Positions 44,710 to 54,027 of a DNA stretch of 64,000 bases are shown piece by piece (positions within the stretch are counted from its first letter, which is position 1; the number at the start of each line of letters is the position of its first letter). The stretch spans positions 1 to 64,000 of the forward strand of contig PNKD01000008.1 in assembly GCA_013822265.1 (NCBI GenBank). Direction: 5' to 3'. The notes under the pieces were generated by a model. That model was not told the DNA's origin. It saw only the letters and a list, made by a program, of their open reading frames with translations, and did no database searches. The translations under genes and the position numbers were made by a program. Source of the stretch: Leptothrix sp. (in: b-proteobacteria). Lineage in GTDB: Bacteria; Pseudomonadota; Gammaproteobacteria; Burkholderiales; Burkholderiaceae_C.

Positions 44710-45219
44710 CTAGAGCAGGCGCTGCAGGGCCGCACCGCGGGCCTGCAGGGCACAGCGCAGCGGCTCGTCGTCGCGGCCGAAGCTGAAGTCGGCGAAGTCG
44801 AAGCCCGGGCCGACGGTGGCGCCGACGTAGGCGAAGTCGCCCAGCGGCTCGGCAGCCTGCCACCAGCCGGCCGGCACGACATGACGCGGCCGGCGCCCCG
44901 CGCCCACCGGGCCCAGGTCGACCTGGGCGAAGCCCGACAGGTCGGGCGGCGCCAGCCACAGGCGCAGGCTCTCGCCTTCCAGCAGGTGCCAGACCTCGTC
45001 CGCAGCGACGCGGTGCCAGGCCGAGAACTCGCCGGCAGCGAGCAGGAAGTCGATGGTCGTCAGCGCCACGCGGCCGGCACGGCCATCGCCGGTCTGCACC
45101 GGCTGCACCGAGCGAAAGACCTCGCCGTAGTGGCCACCCTCGGGGTGCGGCCGCAGGCCGAGCTCGTGGATCAGCGCCGCAGCACGGCCGGTGCCCGCAC
45201 GAGGGATCGCACCGCTCAT
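44710..45219 (-). CDS. DUF985 cupin protein
   Basis: A 169-residue cupin-fold protein with ELGLRPHPEGGHYGEVFRS near the N-terminus and WHRVAADEVWHLLEGESLRLWL, which carries the metal-type His residues. The DUF985/cupin_5 family has no agreed function. Its start overlaps the SDR stop as ATGA, so the two are translationally coupled. Confidence 0.9.
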   Translation of the reverse strand: MSGAIPRAGTGRAAALIHELGLRPHPEGGHYGEVFRSVQPVQTGDGRAGRVALTTIDFLLAAGEFSAWHRVAADEVWHLLEGESLRLWLAPPDLSGFAQVDLGPVGAGRRPRHVVPAGWWQAAEPLGDFAYVGATVGPGFDFADFSFGRDDEPLRCALQARGAALQRLL

Positions 45220-45965
45220 GCCATCTCGCGCACGTCGGTCACCGGCACGGTGCCGAAATCGTCGCGTGCCAGCACCTTCAGCACCTTGGCGGCGGCCTGT
45301 GCCGGGCTGTCGAGCGCGCCGCTGACCTTCAGGCCCTGGAAACGCTCGCGCTCCGGGAAGAGCGAGGCATCCGCACCGCGCAGCAGCACCTGCATGTCGG
45401 TGTCGATGACGCCCGGCGCCAGCGAAACCACGCGCGCGCCGTGCGGCTTGGCGGCCTCCTCCAGCGCCAGCGCGCGCGCCATGTGGTCCATGCCGGCCTT
45501 GGCGGCGCAGTAGCTCACGCTGCCGGCCATCGCGCGGCGGCCCAGTCCCGACGAGATCAGCAGCAGCTTGCGCGGCACGGCCCAGGTCTGCGTGCGGCGC
45601 AGGAAGGCCGCGCTCAGCAGCAGTGGCGCCTCGAGGCCGACACGCAGCGCGTTCGACAGTTCGCCGAGGTCGCCTGCCGACAGCGGCGCCGGCGTCGACA
45701 CCACGCCGGCGTTGTGGATGAGATCGGCCGAGGCCAGCGTGGCGGGGTCGAGCGCGGCCAGCCAGTGCGACAGCCGCTCGGCGACGGGCGCCGGGTCGGC
45801 GAGATCGACGCACCAGGACTCGAGCCGGGCGCCCGCCGGCACCGGCAGTTCGGTCGGCCGCCGTGCCAGGGCCAGCACGTGATGGCCGCGTGCCAGCAGT
45901 TGTTCGACGAGGGCGCGGCCCAGGCCGCGCGAGCTGCCGGTGACGATGCTCAGGGGAGTGTTCAT
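45216..45965 (-). CDS. Short-chain dehydrogenase/reductase
   Basis: A 249-residue Rossmann-fold oxidoreductase with TGSSRGLGRALV for NAD(P) binding, LIHNAG and the catalytic Ser and YxxxK in SVSYCAAKAG. It resembles sepiapterin-reductase-like SDRs. Substrate unknown. A TAGAGT -10-like box lies about 60 nt upstream, near 46027. It is coupled to the cupin gene downstream. Confidence 0.9.
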   Translation of the reverse strand: MNTPLSIVTGSSRGLGRALVEQLLARGHHVLALARRPTELPVPAGARLESWCVDLADPAPVAERLSHWLAALDPATLASADLIHNAGVVSTPAPLSAGDLGELSNALRVGLEAPLLLSAAFLRRTQTWAVPRKLLLISSGLGRRAMAGSVSYCAAKAGMDHMARALALEEAAKPHGARVVSLAPGVIDTDMQVLLRGADASLFPERERFQGLKVSGALDSPAQAAAKVLKVLARDDFGTVPVTDVREMA

Positions 45966-46056
45966 GGTGGGGTGACGTTGAAGGTGACGGGCGTTCGCAG
46001 ACGGCTGCGCCGGGCTGGATGGACTCTAGCCGCCGTCGTGCGCAGGGCGGCAACGA

Positions 46057-46677
46057 TCAGAACGGCGGTTCGCTGCGAAGGTGCATCGCGCGGCCGTCCA
46101 GCGGGTGCGCGAAGCCGATCTCGGCGGCATGCAGCATCAGCCGCGCGGCGCGCAGCGGGTGTGGCGCGTAGAGCTCGTCGCCACGGATCGGGTGGCCCAG
46201 GTGCTGCAGGTGCACGCGAAGCTGGTGCGAGCGGCCCGTCACCGGCGACAGCGCCACGCGCGTGCAGCCGTCGCCGCGCGCCAGCACGCGCCAGTGCGTG
46301 AGCGAGGGGCGGCCGTTGACCACGTCGACGACCTGCCGCGGCCGGTTGGGCCAGTCGGCGGCCAGCGGGGCGTGGATCTGCCCGGCCTCGGCCGCCATGC
46401 AGCCCTCGGCCAGTGCGACATAGAGCTTGCTGACGGCGCGCTGCTCGAAGGCCGCGTTCAGGCGCCGCTGCATCTCGATGCCGCGCGCGAAGATCAGCAG
46501 CCCCGAGGTCGACATGTCGAGCCGGTGCACCACCAGGGCGTCGGCAAACATCGCCTGCACGCGCGAGGTGAGGTTGTCGCGCCCGGCCTCGCCTCGGCCG
46601 GGCACCGACAGCAGGCCCTCGGGCTTGTCGGCGACGACCAGGCTCTCGTCGGCATGGACCACGTTCACGGCGTGCAT
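46057..46677 (-). CDS. RluA-family pseudouridine synthase
   Basis: A 206-residue enzyme that isomerises uridine in rRNA or tRNA. It shows LVVADKPEGLLSVPGRG, VVHRLDMSTSGLLIFA with the catalytic Asp, and GRSHQLRVHLQHLGHPI. It lacks an S4 domain, as in the RluA type itself. ATG at 46677 (MHAVNVVHADES) is preferred over a longer frame from 46773. It is divergent from the kinase gene. Confidence 0.9.
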   Translation of the reverse strand: MHAVNVVHADESLVVADKPEGLLSVPGRGEAGRDNLTSRVQAMFADALVVHRLDMSTSGLLIFARGIEMQRRLNAAFEQRAVSKLYVALAEGCMAAEAGQIHAPLAADWPNRPRQVVDVVNGRPSLTHWRVLARGDGCTRVALSPVTGRSHQLRVHLQHLGHPIRGDELYAPHPLRAARLMLHAAEIGFAHPLDGRAMHLRSEPPF

Positions 46678-46775
46678 GGCCGTCAGGATATCGGGGCGCT
46701 GTCGCCCCACGACCACACCCCCACATCGACGCTCGAGAGAGCCGGCACGTGCATCCCTGATAAGCTCGATCAACC

Positions 46776-48659
46776 ATGTCCGACCACCACACCCGACTGC
46801 AAAGCGACCACCCCAGCGCCTTGCCCCCGAGCACGCGGCTGGGTGAATTCGAGGTGCTGGGCCTGCTGGGCGTCGGCGGTTTCGGAATTGTGTACCTGGC
46901 CTTCGACCACGCGCTCGAGCGCGAGGTGGCGGTGAAGGAATACATGCCCGCCTCGCTGGCCGGGCGCACCGAGACGCTGCATGTCTCGGTGCGATCGCAG
47001 TCCGACGCCGACACCTTTGCGCTGGGGCTGCGCTCCTTCGTCAACGAGGCGCGGCTGCTGGCGCGCTTCGACCACCCGTCGCTGCTCAAGGTGCACCGCT
47101 TCTGGGAAGCCAACGGCACCGCCTACATGGCGATGCCCGTGTTGCGTGGCCGCACCGTCAAGGAGGTGCGCGCAGAGATGCCGCAGCCGCCCGACGAGGC
47201 CTGGCTGCGTGCCTTGCTGGGGCCGCTGCTGGGGGCCATCGAGCGGCTGCACGCCGAGGGCGTCTACCACCGCGACATCGCACCCGACAACATCCAGATC
47301 GAGCCCGATGGCCACCCCGTGCTGCTCGACTTCGGCGCCGCGCGCCACGTCATCAGCGGCAAGACGCAGACGCTGACCGCCATCCTCAAGCCGGCCTACG
47401 CGCCCATCGAGCAGTACGCCGAGGTCGGCGCGGTCAAGCAGGGCCCCTGGACCGACCTTTATGCGCTGGGCGCGACGCTGCACTACCTGCTGCTGAACCG
47501 CCCGCCGCCGCCGGCCACGGCCCGCGCGGTGCACGACGACGCTTCGGCGCTGGTGCCCGGGGCCTGCCCCGGCAACAGCGAGAACTTTCTGCGCACCATC
47601 GACTGGATGCTGGCGCCGCGCCCCGCCGACCGACCGCAGAGCGTGGCGGCGCTGCGCGAGGTGCTGGACGGCACCCGGCAAGCGCCGCGGCGGCGCATCG
47701 AAACGGAGCCGGCGCCTTCGCAGTGGGATCGCACGGTGGTGCTGGACGCCGCGCCTCGCGTCACGACGACGCCACCGCCTGCCGCGCCGGCGTCGTCGAT
47801 GGTCGACCTCGACTTCGACGAGGACCGCACCCGGGTGCTGCCGCCGGCAGCATCGGTAGCACCGACAGCACCGACAGCGCCGGCTGCGGCGCCCGAACGC
47901 GCCGACACGGCGCCCTTGCCGGCGCCAACGGCTGTACGCCAGCCCGCGCCGCCCCCCAAGCCCGCCGCCAGCGCGGCGCCGGAGTACAGGGACTTTGCCG
48001 CGCCGCCGGTGTCGGCCATGCTGCCGCCGCCCTCGCCGGTGGGTACACGAGGGCGGTGGTGGCCGATGGCGGCCGTTGCAGCCGTGCTCGCGCTGGCCGC
48101 CGGCGCCGTGGCGATGTGGCCGCGCGCGCCGGCCACGGGTGACGCACCACCGCTGGCGGCCTCGGCCGCGGCCGAGAGTCTGGCGGCGCAGGCCTCGGCA
48201 CCCGAATCCCTGCCGTTGCCGGGGGCGGGCGCGGGAGCAGCCAGCGCGGCCCCCGAGTCCAGGATCGCCACCGTCGTCGTGCCCACCCTGCCGGCACCGC
48301 GGCCTCCCAAGGAGGCCACGCCGCCACCGCAGGCGCAGCCCGTGGCCCGGCCCGTTGTCGAACGGGTGCCGGCACGCACAGCGGTGGCGCCGCCCTCGGT
48401 GACCGCTGCGCCCCAGGCGGCAGCGACGCCTGCGGCCGAGACAGGCCGGGCCACGGCCCTGACTGCGCCGCCGATGGCCAGTGCCCCTGCCGAGCTGCCC
48501 AAGCCGGCCGTCGTCGCGGGCCCTGAGGCCAAGTGCGGCGAGCGCAACCCCGTGCGCTACTTCTTCTGCATGGAGCGCGAATGCCTGCGCTCCGAACTCG
48601 CCAGCCACCCCGACTGCCGCAAGTGGCGGGCCGAAGCGCGCCGCGAACAGACCAACTAG
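46776..48659 (+). CDS. Membrane Ser/Thr protein kinase with periplasmic Cys-rich tail
   Basis: A 627-residue protein. Residues about 20-310 are a Hanks-type kinase: GVGGFGIVYLAFD, VAVKEYMP with the ATP Lys, HRDIAPDNI and LLDFGAARHV. A Pro/Ala-rich stretch leads to one membrane segment (about 428-449, MAAVAAVLALAAGAVAMWP), then a long Pro/Ala linker and a C-terminal segment with Cys residues (KCGERNPVRYFFCMEREC and later DC). The kinase would face the cytoplasm and the tail the periplasm. Partners are unknown. Confidence 0.9.
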   Translation: MSDHHTRLQSDHPSALPPSTRLGEFEVLGLLGVGGFGIVYLAFDHALEREVAVKEYMPASLAGRTETLHVSVRSQSDADTFALGLRSFVNEARLLARFDHPSLLKVHRFWEANGTAYMAMPVLRGRTVKEVRAEMPQPPDEAWLRALLGPLLGAIERLHAEGVYHRDIAPDNIQIEPDGHPVLLDFGAARHVISGKTQTLTAILKPAYAPIEQYAEVGAVKQGPWTDLYALGATLHYLLLNRPPPPATARAVHDDASALVPGACPGNSENFLRTIDWMLAPRPADRPQSVAALREVLDGTRQAPRRRIETEPAPSQWDRTVVLDAAPRVTTTPPPAAPASSMVDLDFDEDRTRVLPPAASVAPTAPTAPAAAPERADTAPLPAPTAVRQPAPPPKPAASAAPEYRDFAAPPVSAMLPPPSPVGTRGRWWPMAAVAAVLALAAGAVAMWPRAPATGDAPPLAASAAAESLAAQASAPESLPLPGAGAGAASAAPESRIATVVVPTLPAPRPPKEATPPPQAQPVARPVVERVPARTAVAPPSVTAAPQAAATPAAETGRATALTAPPMASAPAELPKPAVVAGPEAKCGERNPVRYFFCMERECLRSELASHPDCRKWRAEARREQTN

Positions 48660-48775
48660 GAGCGTGGCCCCGAGGCCGCCGTGGGCCGTGACGCGGCGGG
48701 ATTGCGGGTAAAGCGCGATGCCGGCCGGGGGCCGCAGGCGCTACACCGTGGGCTGTGACTCAACGGAGTGCCGCC

Positions 48776-50473
48776 TTGTCGTCTGTCGATCCGCGCCCCC
48801 ATGCTGCCGCCTGGCCGCGGCGCCTACCCACCAGCGTCGTGCTGCCCGAGACCACGCTGTGGTTCAACCTCGAGGTCAGCGCGCGGCGCTACCCCGACAA
48901 GCGGGTCTGCCTGTTCTTCGGCGCGGCGCTGACCTACCGCGAGCTTCACCGCCAGGCCGAGGCCCTGGCCGGCTGGCTGCAGGCGCAAGGCGTGCAGCGT
49001 GGCGACCGCGTGCTCGTCTACCTGCAGAACTGCCCGCAGTACCTGGTGGCCTTCTACGCCGTGCTGCGCGCCGACGCGGTGGTGGTGCCGGTGAACCCGA
49101 TGAACCGGGCCGACGAGTTCAGCCACTACATCGCCGACGCGGGCGCCTGCGTGGCCATCACCAGTGCCGACCTGGCGCCCACGGTGACGGCCGCCGATGC
49201 CAGCCTGCCGTCGGACAGGCGGCTGCGGCAGATGCTGGTGACGCAGCTGGCCGAGGCACTGCCCACCACGCTGGACCCCGAAGAGGCGCCGCCGCCGGCG
49301 ACGCTGGCGTGGTTGCGCACACGACACCCGCTGCCGCCCGGCGCCACGGCCTGGGCCGACGCGCTGGCGGCCGGCCACGCGCCCGGCCCGATGCGGTCGG
49401 GCCCCGACGACCTGGCGCTGCTGCCCTACACCTCGGGCACCACCGGCCTGCCCAAGGGCTGCATGCACAGCCACCGCACGCTGATGGCCAACGTCGTCGG
49501 CGGCGGCCTCTGGAGTCAGGCCAGCGCCGACACCGTCAGCCTGGCCGTGGTGCCGATGTTCCACATCACCGGCCTGATGTACGGCGTGCTGGCCAGCGTC
49601 TACCTGGGCAGCACGGTGGTGGTGATGCCGCGCTGGGACCGTGAACTCGCCGGACGCCTGATCTCGCGCCACCGCGTCACGCACTGGACCTGCATCCCGA
49701 CGATGATCATCGACCTCTTCGGCAGCCCGAGCTGCAAGCAGTTCGACCTCTCCAGCCTGCGCTACCTGTCGGGCGGGGGCGCGGCGATGCCGCAGGCCGT
49801 GGCCGAGCGGCTGCAACGCGAGTTCGGCATCACCTTCGCCGAGGGCTACGGCCTGACCGAAACCGCCGCGCCCAGCCACGGCAACCCGCCCGAGCGGGCC
49901 AAGCTGCAATGCCTGGGCATCCCGATCTTCGGTGTCGACAGCCGCGTCATCGACCTCGACACGCTGCGCGAGGTTGCCGACGGCGCGGTCGGCGAGATCG
50001 TCACCCACGGCCCCATGGTCTTCAAGGGTTATTGGGGCCAGCCGGCCGCGACGGAGGCGGCGTTCATGGTGATCGACGGCAAGCGCTTCTTGCGCACCGG
50101 CGACCTGGGCCGGCGCGACAGCGAGGGCTACTTCTTCATCACCGACCGCCTCAAGCGCATGATCAACGCCAGCGGCTACAAGGTCTGGCCCAGCGAGGTC
50201 GAGTTGCTGCTCTACAAGTGCCCCTGGGTGCAGGAGGCCTGCGTCATCGCCACCCACGATGCCTACCGCGGCGAGAGCGTCAAGGCCGTGGTCGTGCTGC
50301 GCGACGACGCACGCGGCCAGGTCACCGAGCAGCAGGTGGTCGACTGGGCACGCGCCCACATGGCCGTCTACAAGGCGCCGCGCGTGGTGGCCTTCGCCGA
50401 CCGGTTGCCGCGCAGCGGCGCGGGCAAGGTGATGTGGCGGCAGTTGCAGGAGCAGGAAGGGGCCGGCGGCTGA
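48776..50473 (+). CDS. Long-chain fatty-acid CoA ligase
   Basis: A 565-residue ANL-superfamily adenylating enzyme. It shows the phosphate loop YTSGTTGLPKG, EGYGLTETAA, the hinge region TGDLGRRDSEGYFFITDRLKR and the C-terminal catalytic Lys in PRSGAGKVMWR. It activates a carboxylic acid as acyl-CoA; chain length is not readable. The TTG at 48776 is preferred because CGGAG lies just upstream; GTG at 48755 is the alternative. No coupled gene follows. Confidence 0.9.
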   Translation: MSSVDPRPHAAAWPRRLPTSVVLPETTLWFNLEVSARRYPDKRVCLFFGAALTYRELHRQAEALAGWLQAQGVQRGDRVLVYLQNCPQYLVAFYAVLRADAVVVPVNPMNRADEFSHYIADAGACVAITSADLAPTVTAADASLPSDRRLRQMLVTQLAEALPTTLDPEEAPPPATLAWLRTRHPLPPGATAWADALAAGHAPGPMRSGPDDLALLPYTSGTTGLPKGCMHSHRTLMANVVGGGLWSQASADTVSLAVVPMFHITGLMYGVLASVYLGSTVVVMPRWDRELAGRLISRHRVTHWTCIPTMIIDLFGSPSCKQFDLSSLRYLSGGGAAMPQAVAERLQREFGITFAEGYGLTETAAPSHGNPPERAKLQCLGIPIFGVDSRVIDLDTLREVADGAVGEIVTHGPMVFKGYWGQPAATEAAFMVIDGKRFLRTGDLGRRDSEGYFFITDRLKRMINASGYKVWPSEVELLLYKCPWVQEACVIATHDAYRGESVKAVVVLRDDARGQVTEQQVVDWARAHMAVYKAPRVVAFADRLPRSGAGKVMWRQLQEQEGAGG

Positions 50474-50504
50474 CGCGCCGGCGCCGGGCCGTGGTGGTTC
50501 GGCG

Positions 50505-51002
50505 TCAGTGCGCGGCCACCAGTGCCAGTGCGCGCTGCAGTGCGCGCGCGTCGTTGCTGGCGCGGTGGCGCTTCAAGGCGAGCTCGCTCAGGGCCGTGCG
50601 CCGCGCGTCGTCGAGCCGCGCCAAGTGGCTCTCGTCGAACAGCGCCGCCACCGACTCCAGCTTGAAGGCCGGGCTCAGGCCGGCCTCCTCGAACAGCGCC
50701 GCCAGCCAGGTGTAGTCGTGGGCCCAGCCGTCGCAGTAGACGGTGAGACCCGCCAGGTCGCGGTTCAGCGCCAGCGCCACCTCGCGCGCATCGCGGCCGT
50801 GCGCGGCCAGCACGCTGCGCGTGATGCCATGCACACGCTCGGCCTCGGCATCCCAGTGTGTCCATTGCGTCGCCGGCCGCACCAGCATGCACGCGGCGCG
50901 GCCGTCGGGCAGCACGTAGCCGACCTCGATGGGATAGCTGGCACGGCCAAAGCCCGAAGCCTCGATGTCGAGAACGCAGGGCAGGGATGTTGGGGCAGAC
51001 AT
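50505..51002 (-). CDS. DEDDh-type 3'-5' exonuclease-like protein
   Basis: A 165-residue protein that resembles the RNase T / DnaQ epsilon fold. LDIEASGFG gives the first Asp and Glu, DGWAHDYTWL the second Asp, and HRASND matches the HxAxxD end motif. All four acidic or histidine ligands of a DEDDh nuclease are present. Whether it acts on DNA or RNA is unknown. It is convergent with the ligase gene and divergent from a small gene. Confidence 0.75.
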   Translation of the reverse strand: MSAPTSLPCVLDIEASGFGRASYPIEVGYVLPDGRAACMLVRPATQWTHWDAEAERVHGITRSVLAAHGRDAREVALALNRDLAGLTVYCDGWAHDYTWLAALFEEAGLSPAFKLESVAALFDESHLARLDDARRTALSELALKRHRASNDARALQRALALVAAH

Positions 51003-51120
51003 GGGCTTACATCGGCTGACGTTCGATTGTCAGGGGGTCGGCGCAGGCGCGCCGTGCGGCCGGCGCGACTTCTTGCCGGCAGGGCAAGAGCGCCGCGGTG
51101 GGCACGGCCACAATGCCTCG

Positions 51121-51456
51121 ATGTCCGAAGACAGCCAGATCGTCGTGCCGCCCTCGTTCGTGGCCCTGTTCGTGCCGCCGGGGCGCCTCAGGCCCACCGC
51201 GGGCCGCGACCGGATCACCGCGCGCTACGAGCTGTGCGAAGACCTGGCCCAGCTGCTCACCGAGCAGGCGACGACGAAGAAGTGGGAGCTGGGCGTCACC
51301 GAAGCCGACGTGCTGCAGCGCATCCAGCGTGGCCTGCTCGCCGATGCCGGCGTGGTGAGTGCGCCCGAGGCGCGCTGGGTCGTGCGGCGGTTGGCCGAAT
51401 TGCTGGGTTGGCCCGATCCCGGCCCGCATGCCGACGAGGGCGCCACGCCCGATTGA
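51121..51456 (+). CDS. Small conserved protein of Burkholderiales
   Basis: A 111-residue protein starting MSEDSQIVVPPSFVALFVPPG, with RITARYELCEDLAQLLTEQA and a C-terminal WVVRRLAELLGWPDP. Homologues of this pattern are common in Burkholderiales and are loosely called ATPase with chaperone activity, without an ATPase motif visible here. I cannot assign a function. Confidence 0.7.
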   Translation: MSEDSQIVVPPSFVALFVPPGRLRPTAGRDRITARYELCEDLAQLLTEQATTKKWELGVTEADVLQRIQRGLLADAGVVSAPEARWVVRRLAELLGWPDPGPHADEGATPD

Positions 51457-51480
51457 GAGCCCGCGCGCACCGGCGTCGTG

Positions 51481-53127
51481 CTACAGGTGCAGCGGCCCGG
51501 CGCGGAAGATGCGTGCGTCCATGAGCCGCAGGTCGTCGGCCACCACCACCGGCGCGCCGCAGGCGGCCAGCACGTCGCGCTGCAGGTCCAGCCCGGGCGC
51601 GATCTCGATCAGCGTCAGCCGCGCCACGCCCGCGGCGTCGTTTCGCAGCTCGAACACCGCGCGCTCGGTGATGTAGCGCACGACCTGGCCGCGCCGCGCC
51701 ATGTAGGCCGCGTTGTAGCTGAGGTGCGACACCGCCGGCACCAGCTTCCTCACGCGCCCTTCCTGCACGATGCGCAGCCGGCCGTCGCCGGCCTGCACCT
51801 GCAGGCCGGCGGCCGTCAGCGTGCCCACGAACACCAGCGCCCGCGCACCCTGGGTGATGTTGATGAAGCCGCCGACGCCCGCGATGGACGCCGCCTCGCC
51901 GCTGCCGAAGCGGCTGACGTTGACGTTGCCTGCGACGTCGAGCTCGGCCATGCCCAGCACCGCCAGGTCGATGCCGCCGCCGTCGTAGAAGTCGAACTGC
52001 GCCGGCTGGTCGACCACCGCCTCGGGCTAGGCCGAGGCGCCGAAGCTCAGTGCGTCGGCCGGCGTGCCGCCCGTCGGCCCGGCTTCGACGGTGAGCGTGA
52101 AGCCGCCCACGCCCGCGGTGCGCGCCATCGCGCCGATGGCCGCCGGCATGCCCACGCCCAGGTTGACGACGCGGTGCCGGCGCGCCGCCAGCTCGAGCAC
52201 GGCACGCCGCTGCACCAGCGTGCGCGCGTCGAGCGTGGTCGCGCCGGCAGCCGCCGCCCCGGCGCGCTCGGCGGCCAGCGCCGCGGCGTCGGCGGCTTCG
52301 CCGCGCCAGGGCTGCAGGTAGCTGGGGTTGTCCTGCTCGCCGAAGGTGATGCGGTGCAGCTCGGGGTCGTGATTGACCACCACCACGTCGACCAGGACGC
52401 CCGGCACGCGTATCGGCGCCAGTGCCTCGTGGTGGTCGACGAGTTGCTGCACCTGCGCGATGACCAGGCCGCCGCTGTTGCGCGCCGCCTGGGCCACGGC
52501 CAGCAGCTCGTGATGAAAGGCCTCGCCGTGCGTGCTGAGGTTGCCGCGGCGGTCGGCGGTGGTGGCGCGCAGCAGCGCGCAGTGCACCGGGAAGGCCGGG
52601 TAGAAGAGCATCTCCTGGCCGCGGAAGTCCAGCGCCTCGACCCAGGGCCGCCCGCCGGCGCCGCGCGCCTGCAGCGCGCGCTGGTTGACGGCGCCGCCCT
52701 GGTAGCGGGCGTCGAGCGTGGTGCGCGGGTCGACGAAGGTGTGCAGGCCCACGCGCGAGAGCAGCCCCGGCTGGCCCGCGGCGATGGCGCGGTAGAGGTG
52801 GGTGATGACGCCCTGCGGCAGGTTCCAGCCCTCGCATTCTTCGGCCAGCGCCAGCGCCGACAGCCGTGTCGCCGAGCGCCAGTGGCCGCCGCAGACCACG
52901 CGTGTCATGCCGGGGTGGCCGAAGTGGTTCACGCCGCGCCGGCCGCGGTCGCCCTGGCCGGCCGAGTACACCAGCGTCAGGTCGCGCGGCGCGCCGGTTT
53001 CGAGGAAGCGCCGTTCCAGCGCCGCCGTCACGGCCTCGGCGTGGCCGGCACCGACGAAGCCGGCGCTGGCCACCGTCCAGCCGCTGCGCACCATCGCGGC
53101 GGCTTCGTCGGCGGTCTTCAGCTGCAT
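51481..53127 (-). pseudogene. Acyl-CoA:carboxylate CoA-transferase split by an in-frame TAG
   Basis: A CoA-transferase of the YdiF/propionate type, 549 codons in all. The first part (53127-52030, 366 codons) runs from MQLKTADEAAAMVRSG to the active-site Glu region TLTVEAGPTGG and LSFGASA. A TAG at 52029-52027 then stops it. The same frame continues as PEAVVDQPAQFDFYDGGGID and finishes the family C-terminus at 51481. Thus one base, probably a sense codon such as Tyr or Gln, separates a whole enzyme from a broken one. A GTG at 52017 could restart the second part (178 residues). It lies 63 nt past phnE. Confidence 0.8.
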
Positions 53128-53190
53128 GCGCGTGTCACCCAAGCGCGAAGTCGCGCCGACGGGGCGCAGGCAGGCCGCTGCGCCGGCATC

Positions 53191-54021
53191 TCACCGCGTC
53201 ATCCACCGTCGCGCACCGCAGCTCAGTGCATCCACCGCCGCCACCAGCAGCAGCATGGCGCCCAGCACCGTGGCCGTCTTGCCCATGTGGAACAGCCCCA
53301 TGTGGAAGTACAGCAGCTGCCCCAGCCCGCCGGCGCCCACGACGCCCAGCACGGCAGCGGCGCGGATGTTGTTCTCCCAGCGGTAGAGGGTGTAGCTGAG
53401 CAGTTGCGGCAGCACCTGCGGCAACGTGGCGTAGCAGAACACCGGCAGCGTGCCCACGCCCTGCGCGCGCAGCGCCGCCCCGGGGCCGGGCGGGGCATTC
53501 TCCAGCGCCTCGGCGAAGAGCCGGCCAAGCACGCCGGTGGTGTGCACGGCCAGCGCCAGCGTGCCGGCAAAGGGCCCCAGGCCGGCGGCGATCAGCAGCA
53601 GCCCGGCCCACACCAGCTCGGGCACGGCGCGCAGCGCGTTGAGCAGCAGCCGCGTCGGCGTGCGCCCGCGCGCGGCGTCGCCCGCGTGCAGCCGGCTGGC
53701 CGGCAGCGCCAGCGCCAGCCCGGCCGCGGCGGCCAGCAGGGTGCCCAGCGCCGACATCGCCAGCGTCTCCCAGGTGGCCAGTGCCACCTTGCGCAGGAAC
53801 TCGGCTGAGGTGTCGGGCGGCACGAACTCGCCGATGAAACGCGCCATGCTGTTCAATGCCGAGAGCGAGAGGAACTGCCCCCACTGCAGGTCCAGTGACC
53901 AGAAACTCGCGACCACCAGCAACACCAGCCCGGCGACGTACCAGCAGGCACGGCAGCGCGCGTCGAACAGCCGCGGCGGCAGCCGGTAGGGCGGGTTGGC
54001 GGCGGGCTGAGGGCGCTGCAT
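53191..54021 (-). CDS. phnE: PhnE-type ABC transporter permease
   Basis: A 276-residue inner-membrane permease with about six hydrophobic segments. It has the conserved coupling loop NNIRAAAVLGVVGAGGLGQLL, which contacts the ATPase. It is one of two adjacent PhnE-like permeases served by one ATPase and one binding protein. Substrate would be a phosphonate, phosphite or related phosphorus compound. 6 nt after the other permease gene. Confidence 0.88.
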   Translation of the reverse strand: MQRPQPAANPPYRLPPRLFDARCRACWYVAGLVLLVVASFWSLDLQWGQFLSLSALNSMARFIGEFVPPDTSAEFLRKVALATWETLAMSALGTLLAAAAGLALALPASRLHAGDAARGRTPTRLLLNALRAVPELVWAGLLLIAAGLGPFAGTLALAVHTTGVLGRLFAEALENAPPGPGAALRAQGVGTLPVFCYATLPQVLPQLLSYTLYRWENNIRAAAVLGVVGAGGLGQLLYFHMGLFHMGKTATVLGAMLLLVAAVDALSCGARRWMTR

Positions 54022-54027
54022 CGAGGA

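Noticed and set aside
51478-53808. Plus-strand open frame of 776 codons opposite the CoA-transferase and phnE
   Set aside because: Antisense composition and no domain; the minus-strand CoA-transferase and permease are clear.
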